A stretch of 41,867 bases of DNA from Acinetobacter sp. (GCA_030152275.1 JASLHF010000168.1:1-41867); one strand, 5' to 3'; shown: positions 18,589-27,465, numbered from the stretch's first letter. The notes: generated by a model not told the origin, from the letters alone. A program made the numbers and translations.

Positions 18589-20867
18589 TAGCTATGCACC
18601 TCTTGAAGCAGTGCCATAATTTCACGGCTTACTGCATCTAAGTCCGCATCAATCTCTGCCAAATCACGCGGTGGCTCATACACATAAAAATGACGATTAA
18701 ACGGAATCTCATAACCGACTATGCCAATTTCAGCATCCTGAGTATCACGCTTATCCGCATTGATCCATGCATCAGGCACATGCGCTTGTACTTCACGCTT
18801 AAAGTAAGACTCAATTAAGTCTGTGGTGCTTTGACTTGGATCAAGTGCAATGTTTTCTGCATCACGCAAGTCACCATCTTGCACAAATTCAACCACTTTA
18901 CCCTTATAGCTAAACTGACCATACAGTGGGTTTTCTTTATCCTTAATCACTTTATTGATAACGGGTTCAGCATCGGCATTTTTCCACGTCACCGCATCGA
19001 GGAACTGCTTTTTCTCTTTCGTTTCCAGTTTAATGCTACTGTCTTTAAAGGCGTGTTTCAGCGCTTCATCAAAGGCATTAAAATCATCCGATTGTGCTGT
19101 ACCAATTTTAGTTTGTAAGCTTTGCGCTTTACGCATAAGCGCACGTTGCTCAAGCCATAGTTTCGGCTCAAGCACCGTTTTAATGTCTTTTTCTTTAAGC
19201 TCGCTAAATTCAGCTTTAATTAGCGCACGAATTTCCACTTGCTGATCTGCACTCAACTCACCATAGCTGCTGTCTGTCCAGTTATTAGCATAGTCGTCGT
19301 AAATTTTTTGCATAACTGCATTAAACGGCTTTGGTGCAAAACGTAAAGTTGCAATACGCTCATCCGAAAGTTGGGTCGATAAACGCAATGGACGTTCAAT
19401 GGTGACACGACGGTAGCCAAACTCGTAACTGTTAAAAATTTTACTGGAGAATGGTTTTTTCTGTTCACTTTCACCATCTAAAGTCAGTGTATCCACCGCT
19501 TCAAATGCGCCGTAGTTTTGCGTGATGGTACGAATTTCTGCATCCGTCAGGTAATTACGCTTCGAGCCAAGCGACTTACGCATTTTTGAACTCAAGTTCG
19601 CAGCATTAATCAGATGTACTTTGCCTTTACGCTCTGTCTCTTTCTTATTGCTCAATACCCACACATACGTGGCAATGCCTGTGTTATAGAACATATCGGT
19701 AGGCAGTGCGATAATCGCTTCCAGTAAATCGGCTTCTAAAATATAACGACGGATTTCACTTTCACCACTGCCCGCACTTCCCGTAAACAACGGTGAACCA
19801 TTTAAAATAATGCCGATACGGCTGCCTTGATCATCGCCCTGATCTGGCTGACGCATTTTACTGATCAAGTGCATCAGAAACAGTAATGAACCATCCGACA
19901 CACGCGGTAAGCCTGCACCAAAACGCCCTTCATAGCCTTTTTGCTCATGCTCATCTTTAATTTCTTGTTCAATCTTTTTCCAGTCCACACCAAACGGTGG
20001 ATTGGACAGCATGTAGTCAAACTGGTCATAGGTAAGCTGGTCATTAGACAAGGTATTACCGAGCTTAATATTGCGGACATCTTGCCCTTTAATCAACATA
20101 TCGGCTTTACAGATGGCATAGGACTCAGGGTTTAACTCTTGACCGAAAACACGCATCACCGCTTCAGGGTTATGCTCATAGACATACTCTGTGCCTGAAG
20201 ATAAGAAACCACCCGTCCCCGCTGTTGGGTCATAGATGGTACGAATCACGCCGTCTTTATTTAAGGCATCATCATCTTGACTAAAGATCAAGCCTGTAGT
20301 GAGTCGGACGATATCCCGCGGGGTAAAGTGCTCCCCTGCGGTTTCATTGGAACTTTCCGCAAAACGACGAATCAACTCTTCAAACACTAAGCCCATTTCA
20401 TGATTCGAAATGTTTTCAGGGCTTAAATCTGTGGTCGCGAATTTCTGCACCACTTTATAGAGTAGGTTGGCATCATCCAATAAACCCGTAAACTCATCGA
20501 ACTTAAAGTGCTCAAAGATTTCACGGGCATCTTTAGAAAAGTTTTGAATGTAGTTGTTCAGGTTGGAACGAATGTCTTTTTGCCCAAGGCGGACTAAATC
20601 CAGTTCTGAGGTATTACAGAAAGCTAAACCCTGGGTCGATTTCAGCAATAACTTTTCTTTGGCTTCTTCTGGTAGCGGTAAAGCTTTGACCTTTTCATAT
20701 TCCGCGAGCACATTGGCTTTAGTCGGTGACAAGACACACTCTAAACGACGTAAGAGCGTAAACGGTAAAATAACCCGACCATATTGAGACTGTTTGAAAT
20801 CACCACGGAGTAAATCTGCAACTGACCAAATGAATGCGGCTACTTGAGAAAAATTATTGTTAGTCAT
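18588..20867 (-). CDS. hsdM: type I restriction-modification DNA methyltransferase subunit
   Basis: Adenine-N6 methyltransferase subunit, 759 aa. An N-terminal HsdM helical domain (FIWSVADLLRGDFKQSQYGR, about 13-32) precedes the SAM-dependent core: motif I D213-PTAGTGGF and the catalytic motif IV N289-PPFG. The C-terminal ~280 residues are long and charged, as in the larger HsdM family. SAM donates the methyl group, and the M2S1 complex protects host DNA. It is the first gene of the hsd block. A perfect 18-bp inverted repeat begins 9 bp before its ATG and contains the presumed Shine-Dalgarno, suggesting control of expression at the DNA or RNA level. Confidence 0.95.
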   Translation of the reverse strand: MTNNNFSQVAAFIWSVADLLRGDFKQSQYGRVILPFTLLRRLECVLSPTKANVLAEYEKVKALPLPEEAKEKLLLKSTQGLAFCNTSELDLVRLGQKDIRSNLNNYIQNFSKDAREIFEHFKFDEFTGLLDDANLLYKVVQKFATTDLSPENISNHEMGLVFEELIRRFAESSNETAGEHFTPRDIVRLTTGLIFSQDDDALNKDGVIRTIYDPTAGTGGFLSSGTEYVYEHNPEAVMRVFGQELNPESYAICKADMLIKGQDVRNIKLGNTLSNDQLTYDQFDYMLSNPPFGVDWKKIEQEIKDEHEQKGYEGRFGAGLPRVSDGSLLFLMHLISKMRQPDQGDDQGSRIGIILNGSPLFTGSAGSGESEIRRYILEADLLEAIIALPTDMFYNTGIATYVWVLSNKKETERKGKVHLINAANLSSKMRKSLGSKRNYLTDAEIRTITQNYGAFEAVDTLTLDGESEQKKPFSSKIFNSYEFGYRRVTIERPLRLSTQLSDERIATLRFAPKPFNAVMQKIYDDYANNWTDSSYGELSADQQVEIRALIKAEFSELKEKDIKTVLEPKLWLEQRALMRKAQSLQTKIGTAQSDDFNAFDEALKHAFKDSSIKLETKEKKQFLDAVTWKNADAEPVINKVIKDKENPLYGQFSYKGKVVEFVQDGDLRDAENIALDPSQSTTDLIESYFKREVQAHVPDAWINADKRDTQDAEIGIVGYEIPFNRHFYVYEPPRDLAEIDADLDAVSREIMALLQEVHS

Positions 20868-20875
20868 AACAGTGA

Positions 20876-20893
20876 AACAATTCCTGAATTGTT
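20876..20893. promoter_or_regulatory. 18-bp palindrome at the hsdM ribosome-binding site
   Basis: AACAATTC-CT-GAATTGTT is a perfect 8+8 inverted repeat with a 2-base centre. On the minus strand it contains CAGGAATTG, whose AGGA is the best Shine-Dalgarno for hsdM. A bound repressor or an RNA hairpin here would lower hsdM expression. Confidence 0.55.
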
Positions 20894-21205
20894 ATCGGCA
20901 AGCAGTATATGTCGACACTTAAATTGGCGCCTATGATACTGATAATTTTTAACTGTTGGAAAATATAATATTATTTAGGAGAAGATTATTCATTTATTGC
21001 ATAACAGTAGAGCGACAAATTTTGTCGTTTAATTTTACGCATGCAAGTAAGCTCTATATCAATCTAAGACAAAGTATTTATACAATATTTTTTTTGATGC
21101 AAAATAGATAAGTGTACTTTTTCAACTAATAAAATGAGACTTATAAAATCATATTAAGTTTTCTCAATTAGTAATTAAATTTCTTCATAAAGAGAATATA
21201 TTCTG
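20894..21205. other. divergent intergenic region hsdM / YaaW-like gene
   Basis: AT-rich spacer that must hold promoters for both divergent units. It contains the palindrome at 21013-21027 and no other convincing feature. Confidence 0.5.
21013..21027. promoter_or_regulatory. 15-bp palindrome CGACAAA-T-TTTGTCG
   Basis: A perfect 7+7 inverted repeat with a 1-base centre, about midway between hsdM and the YaaW-like gene. Probably an operator for a dimeric regulator; which one is unknown. Confidence 0.45.
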
Positions 21206-21922
21206 ATGGCAACTGAAGCAAAATTTCGCGAAGATCCTGATTTAGCATTTCTACAATACTGTGATTTCCAAGATCTTAAATTATTATCGAATACACTAAT
21301 CGCTGATTGTGAAGGTACAGAACAGTGGACGGGAGGTCTCAAGAATACACTTGTTAAAAATATGAGCCTGTATCCAACTGAAGATGATTTATATAAAAAT
21401 AGTTGGAAAGCAATTGCTGCTGAAATACAGTTATTTGGTGGAGATACACTAGTTAACTTTGTTCGAGGCAAAGGAGTTGTGTATCGAGAGATACTAGAAG
21501 ATGTCGCAAATCAAACGGGTGTAGATTTTCACAAAGAGACTTCAAATACCAATCTTCTCGAGGAAAAACTACTGAGAACACTTTTTGGTCGAATCACCCA
21601 ACTTAATGAACTTGATTTTATAAATAAGACTTTAAAAGATAAGGGGTATCTAGGATTAACATCAATCAAAGAAAGTCCGCTTAAAACCATTAAAAATAGT
21701 GTTGGCGGTGGTACAGCTGGTGCTGCTGGTGGATTTCTGGCTGGATTAAATATTGCTAAAAATCTTATCAGGACAAATCCTCTTGTTGCAGCAGCGACAT
21801 TACCCCTAACGGCAAAAGATATTACTGCCCCAGCTTATCGCGTTACTATCCCTGCCGCCTGTATTGTTGCAATGATGCGGATTAAGCATGAAAACAATAA
21901 AAGTGACTATAATGAGTTCTAA
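21206..21922 (+). CDS. YaaW-like UPF0174 family protein (DUF3944)
   Basis: 238 aa, close in plan to E. coli YaaW (237 aa), a protein of unknown function. Matching landmarks: the N-terminal DUF3944 part (DPDLAFLQYCDFQDLKLLSN), the central LFGGDTLVNFVRGKGVVYRE (about 77-96; YaaW has HFGGDSIANKLRGHGKLYRA), and the C-terminal AYRVTIPA (about 212), identical in YaaW. A Gly/Ala-rich stretch near 168-185 (GGGTAGAAGGFLAG) is unusual and might insert in membrane. It heads a two-gene plus-strand unit, divergent from hsdM, ending in a terminator. Its place in a defence island suggests a defence role, but no function is shown by the sequence. Confidence 0.8.
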   Translation: MATEAKFREDPDLAFLQYCDFQDLKLLSNTLIADCEGTEQWTGGLKNTLVKNMSLYPTEDDLYKNSWKAIAAEIQLFGGDTLVNFVRGKGVVYREILEDVANQTGVDFHKETSNTNLLEEKLLRTLFGRITQLNELDFINKTLKDKGYLGLTSIKESPLKTIKNSVGGGTAGAAGGFLAGLNIAKNLIRTNPLVAAATLPLTAKDITAPAYRVTIPAACIVAMMRIKHENNKSDYNEF

Positions 21923-21931
21923 GGAATCAAC

Positions 21932-22858
21932 ATGTTAGATAAAGTATTTAGTTACGATATTGAAAATTTTTCAAAAGAACTTCTTGAAGCTATAGCGAAT
22001 GATCAGGTCATTTTTAGAGATGGGGTTGCCTACTGGAAAAAGGGACTCGAACAAGTAGGGATTATTCAACATATTCCTTTAAAAGAAGTGAGTTCTGTAG
22101 GCATTGAAAGCTTTATTCAAGGTTTAGGCTCTTTACAAGCAACCTTGCAAACCACAATTGTTGCAGCTCAAGCTATTTCTACGGCAACATTAATGGTTGC
22201 CATGGTCGTTCAAACTCAAATTTTGAGTAAGAAAATTGAAGCTGTACAGCAGTGTGTTTTAAAAGTTTCTCAAGACATCAAAGAACAAAATATTCTTTTT
22301 TATACAGATAAAACCAGCGAATATTTGGCTTTGCTACAAACTTTCAAACTATTGCTGGATAATAGAACACCACTGACAGCGGTTAATACCTTAGCAAATA
22401 ATACCTTGTCATCCTCTATACAGCTTAAAAACCATTTAATCTCTTTTATTGGAAACCTACTCAGTTTAGTACAATCCAAAAAAATTAGCTCACAACAGCA
22501 TATCGAGCTTATTTTACAATTTGTCCAACAAATGATGGAAATCCTACCTGTTGGGATGCATCTTGAATTTATTCTTTCACATCGCCTACATCAAAATGAA
22601 TTTTCTCAAGTTCTGATTGAAGATAGCCATCACCAATATTCAGGCTTAATGAGTCAGTACCGCAATTATCTCAATGAGATTAATAATGGTTTGAAGGAAT
22701 TTAAAATAAAACAAGAGCAAGTGCCTTTTTTCGAAAAAATCAGACTACCTGCAAAGAACTTGATTCAAAGTCCAATACATATCGAGTTACTTGAAAGACC
22801 TGCATTAGAAAAGGTTGCTTATGTGACTACTCAGAAAACTGCTGCGATTGAAGCTTAA
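21932..22858 (+). CDS. unrecognised partner of the YaaW-like protein
   Basis: 308 aa, not recognised. It starts 9 bp after the YaaW-like gene, with an AAGGA Shine-Dalgarno overlapping the end of that gene. Residues 1-50 are a small soluble head (FRDGVAYWKKGLEQVGIIQH). Residues about 60-95 form a long hydrophobic, Ala/Thr-rich helix region (SLQATLQTTIVAAQAISTAT followed by LMVAMVV) that could be a membrane segment. The rest is helical with coiled-coil potential. No catalytic motif is seen. With a possible membrane segment in each member, the pair could act at the membrane. A bidirectional terminator follows. Confidence 0.72.
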   Translation: MLDKVFSYDIENFSKELLEAIANDQVIFRDGVAYWKKGLEQVGIIQHIPLKEVSSVGIESFIQGLGSLQATLQTTIVAAQAISTATLMVAMVVQTQILSKKIEAVQQCVLKVSQDIKEQNILFYTDKTSEYLALLQTFKLLLDNRTPLTAVNTLANNTLSSSIQLKNHLISFIGNLLSLVQSKKISSQQHIELILQFVQQMMEILPVGMHLEFILSHRLHQNEFSQVLIEDSHHQYSGLMSQYRNYLNEINNGLKEFKIKQEQVPFFEKIRLPAKNLIQSPIHIELLERPALEKVAYVTTQKTAAIEA

Positions 22859-22980
22859 ACTGTGCTAGCTTGTATCTTAGCTGACAGTTTTCATGCTTTT
22901 TAGTGAATCTATCAGTTTAAATTTGGGCTAAGTTATTTTTAAATAAAATCTATTACAGTTATACAAACACAAAAAAATAA

Positions 22981-23002
22981 GGGAGCCAAAGCTCCCTGTT
23001 TT
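22981..23002 (+). terminator. bidirectional terminator between the YaaW unit and alpA
   Basis: GGGAGC (22981-22986) and GCTCCC (22991-22996) with a CAAA loop. A T run follows on the plus strand and an A run precedes it, so it works in both directions. Confidence 0.9.
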
Positions 23003-23230
23003 TTAACGACTCGCCAACTTAGATTCAATCCACTGATGAATATCCCAAGCTAACCATCCAACACGGCCAACAGTGAACTTAGCCTGTTTAGGAAAAGTTG
23101 GATCATAGTGCTTGTGCTTTTCATTGCGAATATTATAAATCGTTGCACGGCTTAAACCTGTAATTTGCATAACCTCTTTCAAGTTTATGACTTGGTGCAT
23201 TTGAAAAGTTTGACCTGTGAACGCATTCAT
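23003..23230 (-). CDS. alpA: AlpA-family transcriptional regulator
   Basis: A 75-aa MerR-like winged-helix DNA-binding protein of the AlpA type. The helix-turn-helix is LKEVMQITGLSRATIYNIRN, about residues 17-36, and the end GRVGWLAWDIHQWIESKLAS is diagnostic. In CP4-57 and P4, AlpA-type proteins activate the integrase and promote excision, so this is a candidate regulator of the element's mobility. The integrase lies 14 kb away, so it would act in trans. The start may be ATG at 23230 or an internal ATG at residue 11. It precedes the RDF-like gene region on the same strand order but is transcribed after it. Confidence 0.92.
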   Translation of the reverse strand: MNAFTGQTFQMHQVINLKEVMQITGLSRATIYNIRNEKHKHYDPTFPKQAKFTVGRVGWLAWDIHQWIESKLASR

Positions 23231-23326
23231 GATGTTGACTCCGAATCATTGATGCGAGCGGTGATTCGCTCAGATAATAGGTCAGTCCAATAAAATTTTA
23301 CTGAGTCCAATCTCGTCCATCCCCAT

Positions 23327-24256
23327 CTAATTCACAGCTCGTACATTCTGCTGCAAGCCTTGCTGAATATCCTGTACAAAACCCTTCCCCTGAGTGAATT
23401 TAGACTTCGTCCTTGCTTTTGATTCAGCCTGCGTTTGTTCAGACTCAACAACCTCATGCGTATAAAACTCCTCCACCAAATCCAGTCCTTCCTCACTATT
23501 CACCTCAAATCGTGCATTGCCATAACCCTGCCGTGCCATTTGATCTAAAGCTGCCTGATTAAAACCTGATAGCTTACTTTTCTGGTCTATTTCTTTAGCA
23601 ATATGAATCGCCTCTTGTAAATGAACTCCATCCCGTAAAGTCAAATCCACGTAATACACAGGCGTACGATAGCTTTGTGTGGTGGACTTGCCTCTCAAGG
23701 TGAGTTGAAGCGGCAAACAGGACAGTAAGCCATTGGATGCTGCGTGGTAGTAACTGAGTCGTGCCGCCAAAGTCCGAATGCTGTTAAAACCCGTGGTTCT
23801 AAAAATGAATGTACCAAGTTCATCCGACTCATCTAAGTTGACATGCAAACGCCCATAAGGTTTACAGTTGCCTCCTTGTGCCAATGGACATAAATCAGGG
23901 GATGGACAGGGATATTGCTCCACCCCTTGATTGGTCAATCGTTGGCAGGTTTCACCATTACCCACACAAATGAGACGTCCTGTCTGACGATCAAATAGAC
24001 TGTATTCAGCTCGTAAATTGAGTTCAGGATCATTAAAGATCATCCGTACAGGAATTGAGCGGAGTTTTTGATTGGGGGCTTTGGCTCGAAGTTTTTCATC
24101 TAAAGGATGTTTCACCCAGCCGTCCTTATTTTGGATTTGGCTGGTTAGGGTAAATTGATCATCCTTTTCAGGAACGCGTTTACCGTTCTTTTCTACAACT
24201 TTACCGATACTGATTCTGCCCAGTATTGGCGGTGTGATGGCTAAACCTTTAATCAT
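23327..24256 (-). CDS. recombination directionality factor-like protein
   Basis: 309 aa, similar to proteins often annotated as recombination directionality factor or 'hydrolase or metal-binding protein', found beside YqaJ and DUF932 genes on plasmids and ICEs. Features: N-terminal KGLAITPPILGRISIGKVVE, SIPVRMIFNDPELNLRAEYS, and a Cys cluster (CVGNGETC then YPCPSPDLCPLAQGGNC, about 97-132) that could bind a metal such as zinc. The tail from about 270 is disordered and basic. If it is an RDF, it would tilt the integrase toward excision, though proteins of this class are best known with serine integrases. The ATG is preceded by AGAAGAG. The assignment is by family resemblance only. Confidence 0.7.
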   Translation of the reverse strand: MIKGLAITPPILGRISIGKVVEKNGKRVPEKDDQFTLTSQIQNKDGWVKHPLDEKLRAKAPNQKLRSIPVRMIFNDPELNLRAEYSLFDRQTGRLICVGNGETCQRLTNQGVEQYPCPSPDLCPLAQGGNCKPYGRLHVNLDESDELGTFIFRTTGFNSIRTLAARLSYYHAASNGLLSCLPLQLTLRGKSTTQSYRTPVYYVDLTLRDGVHLQEAIHIAKEIDQKSKLSGFNQAALDQMARQGYGNARFEVNSEEGLDLVEEFYTHEVVESEQTQAESKARTKSKFTQGKGFVQDIQQGLQQNVRAVN

Positions 24257-24313
24257 GGTGTTTTTCTCTTCTGTTTAAATGTGTTTCAGTGTTTGCTTAA
24301 AATGAAATTGGTA

Positions 24314-24345
24314 TAAAAAAATCCCATGTGCTGAGGCATGGGATT
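24314..24345 (-). terminator. intrinsic terminator after the YqaJ gene
   Basis: On the minus strand AATCCCATG (24345-24337) pairs with CATGGGATT (24328-24320), then seven T. Confidence 0.9.
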
Positions 24346-24398
24346 GTTGAGTGGAGCTTGATGTGCTGCTTCTGAATTGCACTTAGGCTAAAGCGGCT

Positions 24399-25466
24399 TC
24401 AATCATCATTGCTATAGATATTGAAACGTCGTGAACCTTGCCTAGTTTGTGGGAACTGATTGAGATATTCTGGGTGTGATTTAAGTAAAGCCTTACTATC
24501 CAAGCTGACCGAGTCTTTAGCCTTTTTCCACGTCACTGAGCCTGCCTTAAAGGTGGCACGTTCAACCTCCTGCATCTTGGTTTGAAGTTGATGCTTCAGC
24601 AGATCGAACTGCTCCTGATGCTTGTCAATTTGGTGACGTGCTTGAAGCAGTTGCTCAAACTGTTGATTGGCTTGTTCATCCTCTGATAGATCCGTGGTAC
24701 TGAGAGGCACATGTTCAGGATAGAGTAGCTGTAAGGCTTTGGCTGCCGATTCACTGGCATCGGCTTCAGGTGGCGTATCCTTTTCGACACATTCCCAGAA
24801 GTAACGCTCTGCATTGACGATGTGTTGAATCACTGACTCTGAGCGTGTCACTTTAAAGATTCGGGTTTCATGTCCACAGAGTAAGACACAGATATGGGCT
24901 GCTTTCTTACCTGTCACGGCCAATTGGTGTTGTACCTGACAGAGGACGTATAAAGGCACACCATCTCGCCACAGCTTGGCCCCATATTCCCCTGCGGTTT
25001 TACACTCCAGAATTTGTACTTCTGCACTCCCCACCACGGAATAATCCAAGTTGGCTAACATAAAATGTTTGTCTGGATCAGGATGTTGTAGCACTGCATT
25101 GACCCGACGGACTTTGCTGTTGGTATGCATGCTGTAGTATTCAGCCACTAAGGGTTCAAGCTGTTTACCCCAATATAAAGGCGCATGCCCTTCACTTTCA
25201 TCTTCGATGCTTTGTTGAATTCGTCCTGTTTTGATCATCCACAATTCCAACATCGACATATAGGGATTGAGACCACAGGCTGCGGCACAATCACTACTGC
25301 CGATGCCTTGTCTGCGGATTTCTAGCCATTCGGCTTGACTCATACTTTTGGTGTTCACAAGACGTTTAGCACTGAAGAAACGTGGTGCAATAAAAGGTTG
25401 AGTTTTCATTGCTGTATTGGTCATTACAGCATTGGATGAGTTGGAAATATTTAAGTGACTATTCAT
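24399..25466 (-). CDS. YqaJ-family viral recombinase (lambda exonuclease-like)
   Basis: 5'-3' exonuclease of the lambda-exo/YqaJ fold, expected to resect DNA ends for single-strand annealing recombination. The N-terminal EWLEIRRQGIGSSDCAAACG (about 45-64) is the family signature. A nuclease core with the conserved acidic and lysine residues follows: ANLDYSV and ILECKTAGEYGA (about 131-155), then CQVQHQLAVTGKKAAHICVL. The C-terminal ~90 residues form a coiled coil, which may dimerise or bind a partner. Length is 355 aa. AGGA sits eight bases before the ATG. No annealase of the RecT or Bet type is visible nearby; the DUF932 protein next to it may fill that place, but this is inference. Confidence 0.88.
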   Translation of the reverse strand: MNSHLNISNSSNAVMTNTAMKTQPFIAPRFFSAKRLVNTKSMSQAEWLEIRRQGIGSSDCAAACGLNPYMSMLELWMIKTGRIQQSIEDESEGHAPLYWGKQLEPLVAEYYSMHTNSKVRRVNAVLQHPDPDKHFMLANLDYSVVGSAEVQILECKTAGEYGAKLWRDGVPLYVLCQVQHQLAVTGKKAAHICVLLCGHETRIFKVTRSESVIQHIVNAERYFWECVEKDTPPEADASESAAKALQLLYPEHVPLSTTDLSEDEQANQQFEQLLQARHQIDKHQEQFDLLKHQLQTKMQEVERATFKAGSVTWKKAKDSVSLDSKALLKSHPEYLNQFPQTRQGSRRFNIYSNDD

Positions 25467-25500
25467 TATTTAATTCCTATATTCATTAAATTTCGGGCAT

Positions 25501-25527
25501 AAAAAAGCCACATCCGAAGACGTGGCT
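25501..25527 (-). terminator. UUCG-capped terminator after the DUF932 gene
   Basis: On the minus strand AGCCACGTC-TTCG-GATGTGGCT forms a 9-bp stem (one G-U) with a UUCG tetraloop, then six T. Confidence 0.92.
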
Positions 25528-25579
25528 ATAGGCGTATTTGAGAGTTAGGTTGGTAAGTGAGTCTGGTCGTTGATGAAGC

Positions 25580-26626
25580 TCAAACAATCATACGCAAGGC
25601 CTGTTCAAGTCCACGTTGCTTAAGGCCTGCACCTGCACCGAACCAAGCAGAATCAAGTCGATGATCCTGACTCATGGCACGACGTTCGTGATCGCAAAAT
25701 TCCGTAATTGAGCACAGCAAGCCATAAGCAGTGTCTTTGGCCGAACTGAGTTCCGCACCTCGACCATGTCCATTAAACATGCTCATGACTTTGGACATAG
25801 CACGGCCATTGGGTTCAGTTTTGTTTTCAGCTTTAGTGGCTGAGTTGGCTTGGGTGGCGACATTGCGGTAGAACTGAATAATGCCCTCATCCTGCTCCAT
25901 TGGACTGAGGCTGGTATTGTTAAACACCGCATCGAAGTAAGCCGCAGCTTCAGTTTGTGTGACTTTACGTTGGCTCAGTTGTTTCATTTCATACATGTGC
26001 TCTTCCCATGCACGCACTGATATACCCAATTGCTGTTTAATCTTCTCAGCATCGAACTTGGTGCTATGTGGCACTTTGACCACGCCTGCACTTGAGCTTT
26101 GTCCTTTGAGGGCAATCGACAAGGTGTTGTTACACACCACACGGATCGAGGTGAATTGTGCAGTGGTTGCAAGGGTGCCATCACAAGCTGTGGCTAAGAG
26201 AATATAGCCATTACTGACATCTTTACCCTTTAAGGCAGAAGTCTGTCCTGTTCGTGCCAATGCCCAGAACTTCTTCCCACCTTTGAGTACCCCTGCGGTT
26301 TCCAGTTCAAAGCCTGATTGTTCGGTCAGGTCTTTGTAGAAATTTAGGATTTCCATTGGTTGCACTTCCTGATAGCGTTGACTGACTACAGAGAGTGGTG
26401 CATAAGTATCGGAACGATAAAGTACTCGCTGTTCCTCATAGGGCATGATGATGCTTTGCCCTCGTTCATTCTGCGCCATATAGCTGACATTGGAAGATTC
26501 AATTCGCCAGTCCATGCCTGCCTGCTGTGCCCAGACTTCAATCGGCTGGTTTTGCGTGAGTTGGTTGCCTAAACCATGCCAAGGGGTTTCACCGACATAA
26601 GCCATTTGTTCAAGTTGATGTGCCAT
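25580..26626 (-). CDS. DUF932 domain protein
   Basis: 348 aa from the ATG at 26626, which has AAGGA eight bases upstream. An upstream TTG would add seven residues but overlaps a terminator tail. The protein opens with MAHQLEQMAYVGETPWHGLG and has YRSDTYAPLSVVSQRYQEVQ, both classic for DUF932 (TIGR03299, phage/plasmid-like protein). Function is unknown. These genes travel with YqaJ and the RDF-like gene on plasmids, ICEs and phages, and have been suggested to help in recombination or replication. It is cytoplasmic with no membrane segment. It is isolated by a terminator before and after, so it seems to be expressed as its own unit. Confidence 0.9.
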   Translation of the reverse strand: MAHQLEQMAYVGETPWHGLGNQLTQNQPIEVWAQQAGMDWRIESSNVSYMAQNERGQSIIMPYEEQRVLYRSDTYAPLSVVSQRYQEVQPMEILNFYKDLTEQSGFELETAGVLKGGKKFWALARTGQTSALKGKDVSNGYILLATACDGTLATTAQFTSIRVVCNNTLSIALKGQSSSAGVVKVPHSTKFDAEKIKQQLGISVRAWEEHMYEMKQLSQRKVTQTEAAAYFDAVFNNTSLSPMEQDEGIIQFYRNVATQANSATKAENKTEPNGRAMSKVMSMFNGHGRGAELSSAKDTAYGLLCSITEFCDHERRAMSQDHRLDSAWFGAGAGLKQRGLEQALRMIV

Positions 26627-26644
26627 GCGTTTTGTCCTTATAAA

Positions 26645-26696
26645 CAAAAAAGGCTGCTGGACTTCACCCCTTAATTGGAATGAAGTCCAGCAGCCT
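26645..26696 (-). terminator. 16-bp hairpin terminator/attenuator just before the DUF932 gene
   Basis: AGGCTGCTGGACTTCA (26651-26666) pairs perfectly with TGAAGTCCAGCAGCCT (26681-26696), and on the minus strand TTTTTT follows. It ends the lipoprotein transcript and lies only about 20 bases before the DUF932 start codon. DUF932 must be reached by read-through, or by a promoter within the hairpin. Confidence 0.88.
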
Positions 26697-26840
26697 GATT
26701 CAGATTTGTCCTGTGAATGTGCTTATTAAGCCCTGTGTAATAGGCTCAATAAACGCATTCTGTGTATTGATTCATCTTTATGTTATATAAGTTAAATTTC
26801 TTTCAATCCACGCAAAAGCCTCAAAGATACAGTCTTAACC

Positions 26841-27464
26841 TTATTGTGCGGTCATCACAATTTCTCGACCATCCTTCAGTACCGCAACTACCTCTCGGAC
26901 ATTCCGTGGATCGCAATTTAAAAAGAAACGCATGGTTTTACCGTACAAAATTGGATTGGCACCATCACGGTAATCTGCTTTACAGTTGCCTCGGTTCACC
27001 ACCACTCGATCCAGAGTAATGCTGTCAGAGAGTGAGATTAAATGCAAATAGGCTGTTTCCACCACATGGTTCGGTCCAAAGACCTGATTCTTGATTTCAA
27101 TGCGGTATTGCATGGTCGCATCGCCTTGGTCAGCGGGTGCTTGTTGGGCTTCCTTCTCCGCTTCCTGTCTGTTCAAGGTTTCCCACTCATCCCAGCCTTT
27201 GGCAATAAACTCTCGTATTTCCTCGACAGGCGTCACTTCCAAATTACTTAAGTAAAAGCCTGCTGTAGCTGCTGTTTCTTCACTTGGTGATTTTTCTAAA
27301 GCTTCTAAATCCTGTATTTCTTTTTCGGTCAGTTTTTCAGCTTTAACCGCAGCTTTCGTTTCTTCAGTTTTAGCAACCGTATTCTGTGCTTGCGCTGCTG
27401 CTGGTTGCTTTTCACAACCCACTGTGAGCATGGCAATAGTTGCCCACATCATGATCTTTTTCAT
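26841..27464 (-). CDS. lipoprotein of unknown function (207 aa)
   Basis: Starts at ATG 27464: the open frame extends 15 codons further, but that part overlaps the small ORF upstream, while MKKIMMWATIAMLTVGC gives a clean lipoprotein signal with lipobox LTVGC (Cys 17). After an Ala/Glu/Lys-rich linker (about 18-75) comes a globular part (about 100-207) with QYRIEIKNQVFGPNHVVETA, LDRVVVNRGNCKADYRDGA and CDPRNVREVVAVLKDGREIV. Two Cys (in GNCK and NCDP) may pair. It should be anchored to the inner or outer membrane facing the periplasm. It is the last gene of the lipoprotein operon, one base after the small membrane ORF. Confidence 0.8.
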   Translation of the reverse strand: MKKIMMWATIAMLTVGCEKQPAAAQAQNTVAKTEETKAAVKAEKLTEKEIQDLEALEKSPSEETAATAGFYLSNLEVTPVEEIREFIAKGWDEWETLNRQEAEKEAQQAPADQGDATMQYRIEIKNQVFGPNHVVETAYLHLISLSDSITLDRVVVNRGNCKADYRDGANPILYGKTMRFFLNCDPRNVREVVAVLKDGREIVMTAQ

Positions 27465-27465
27465 T

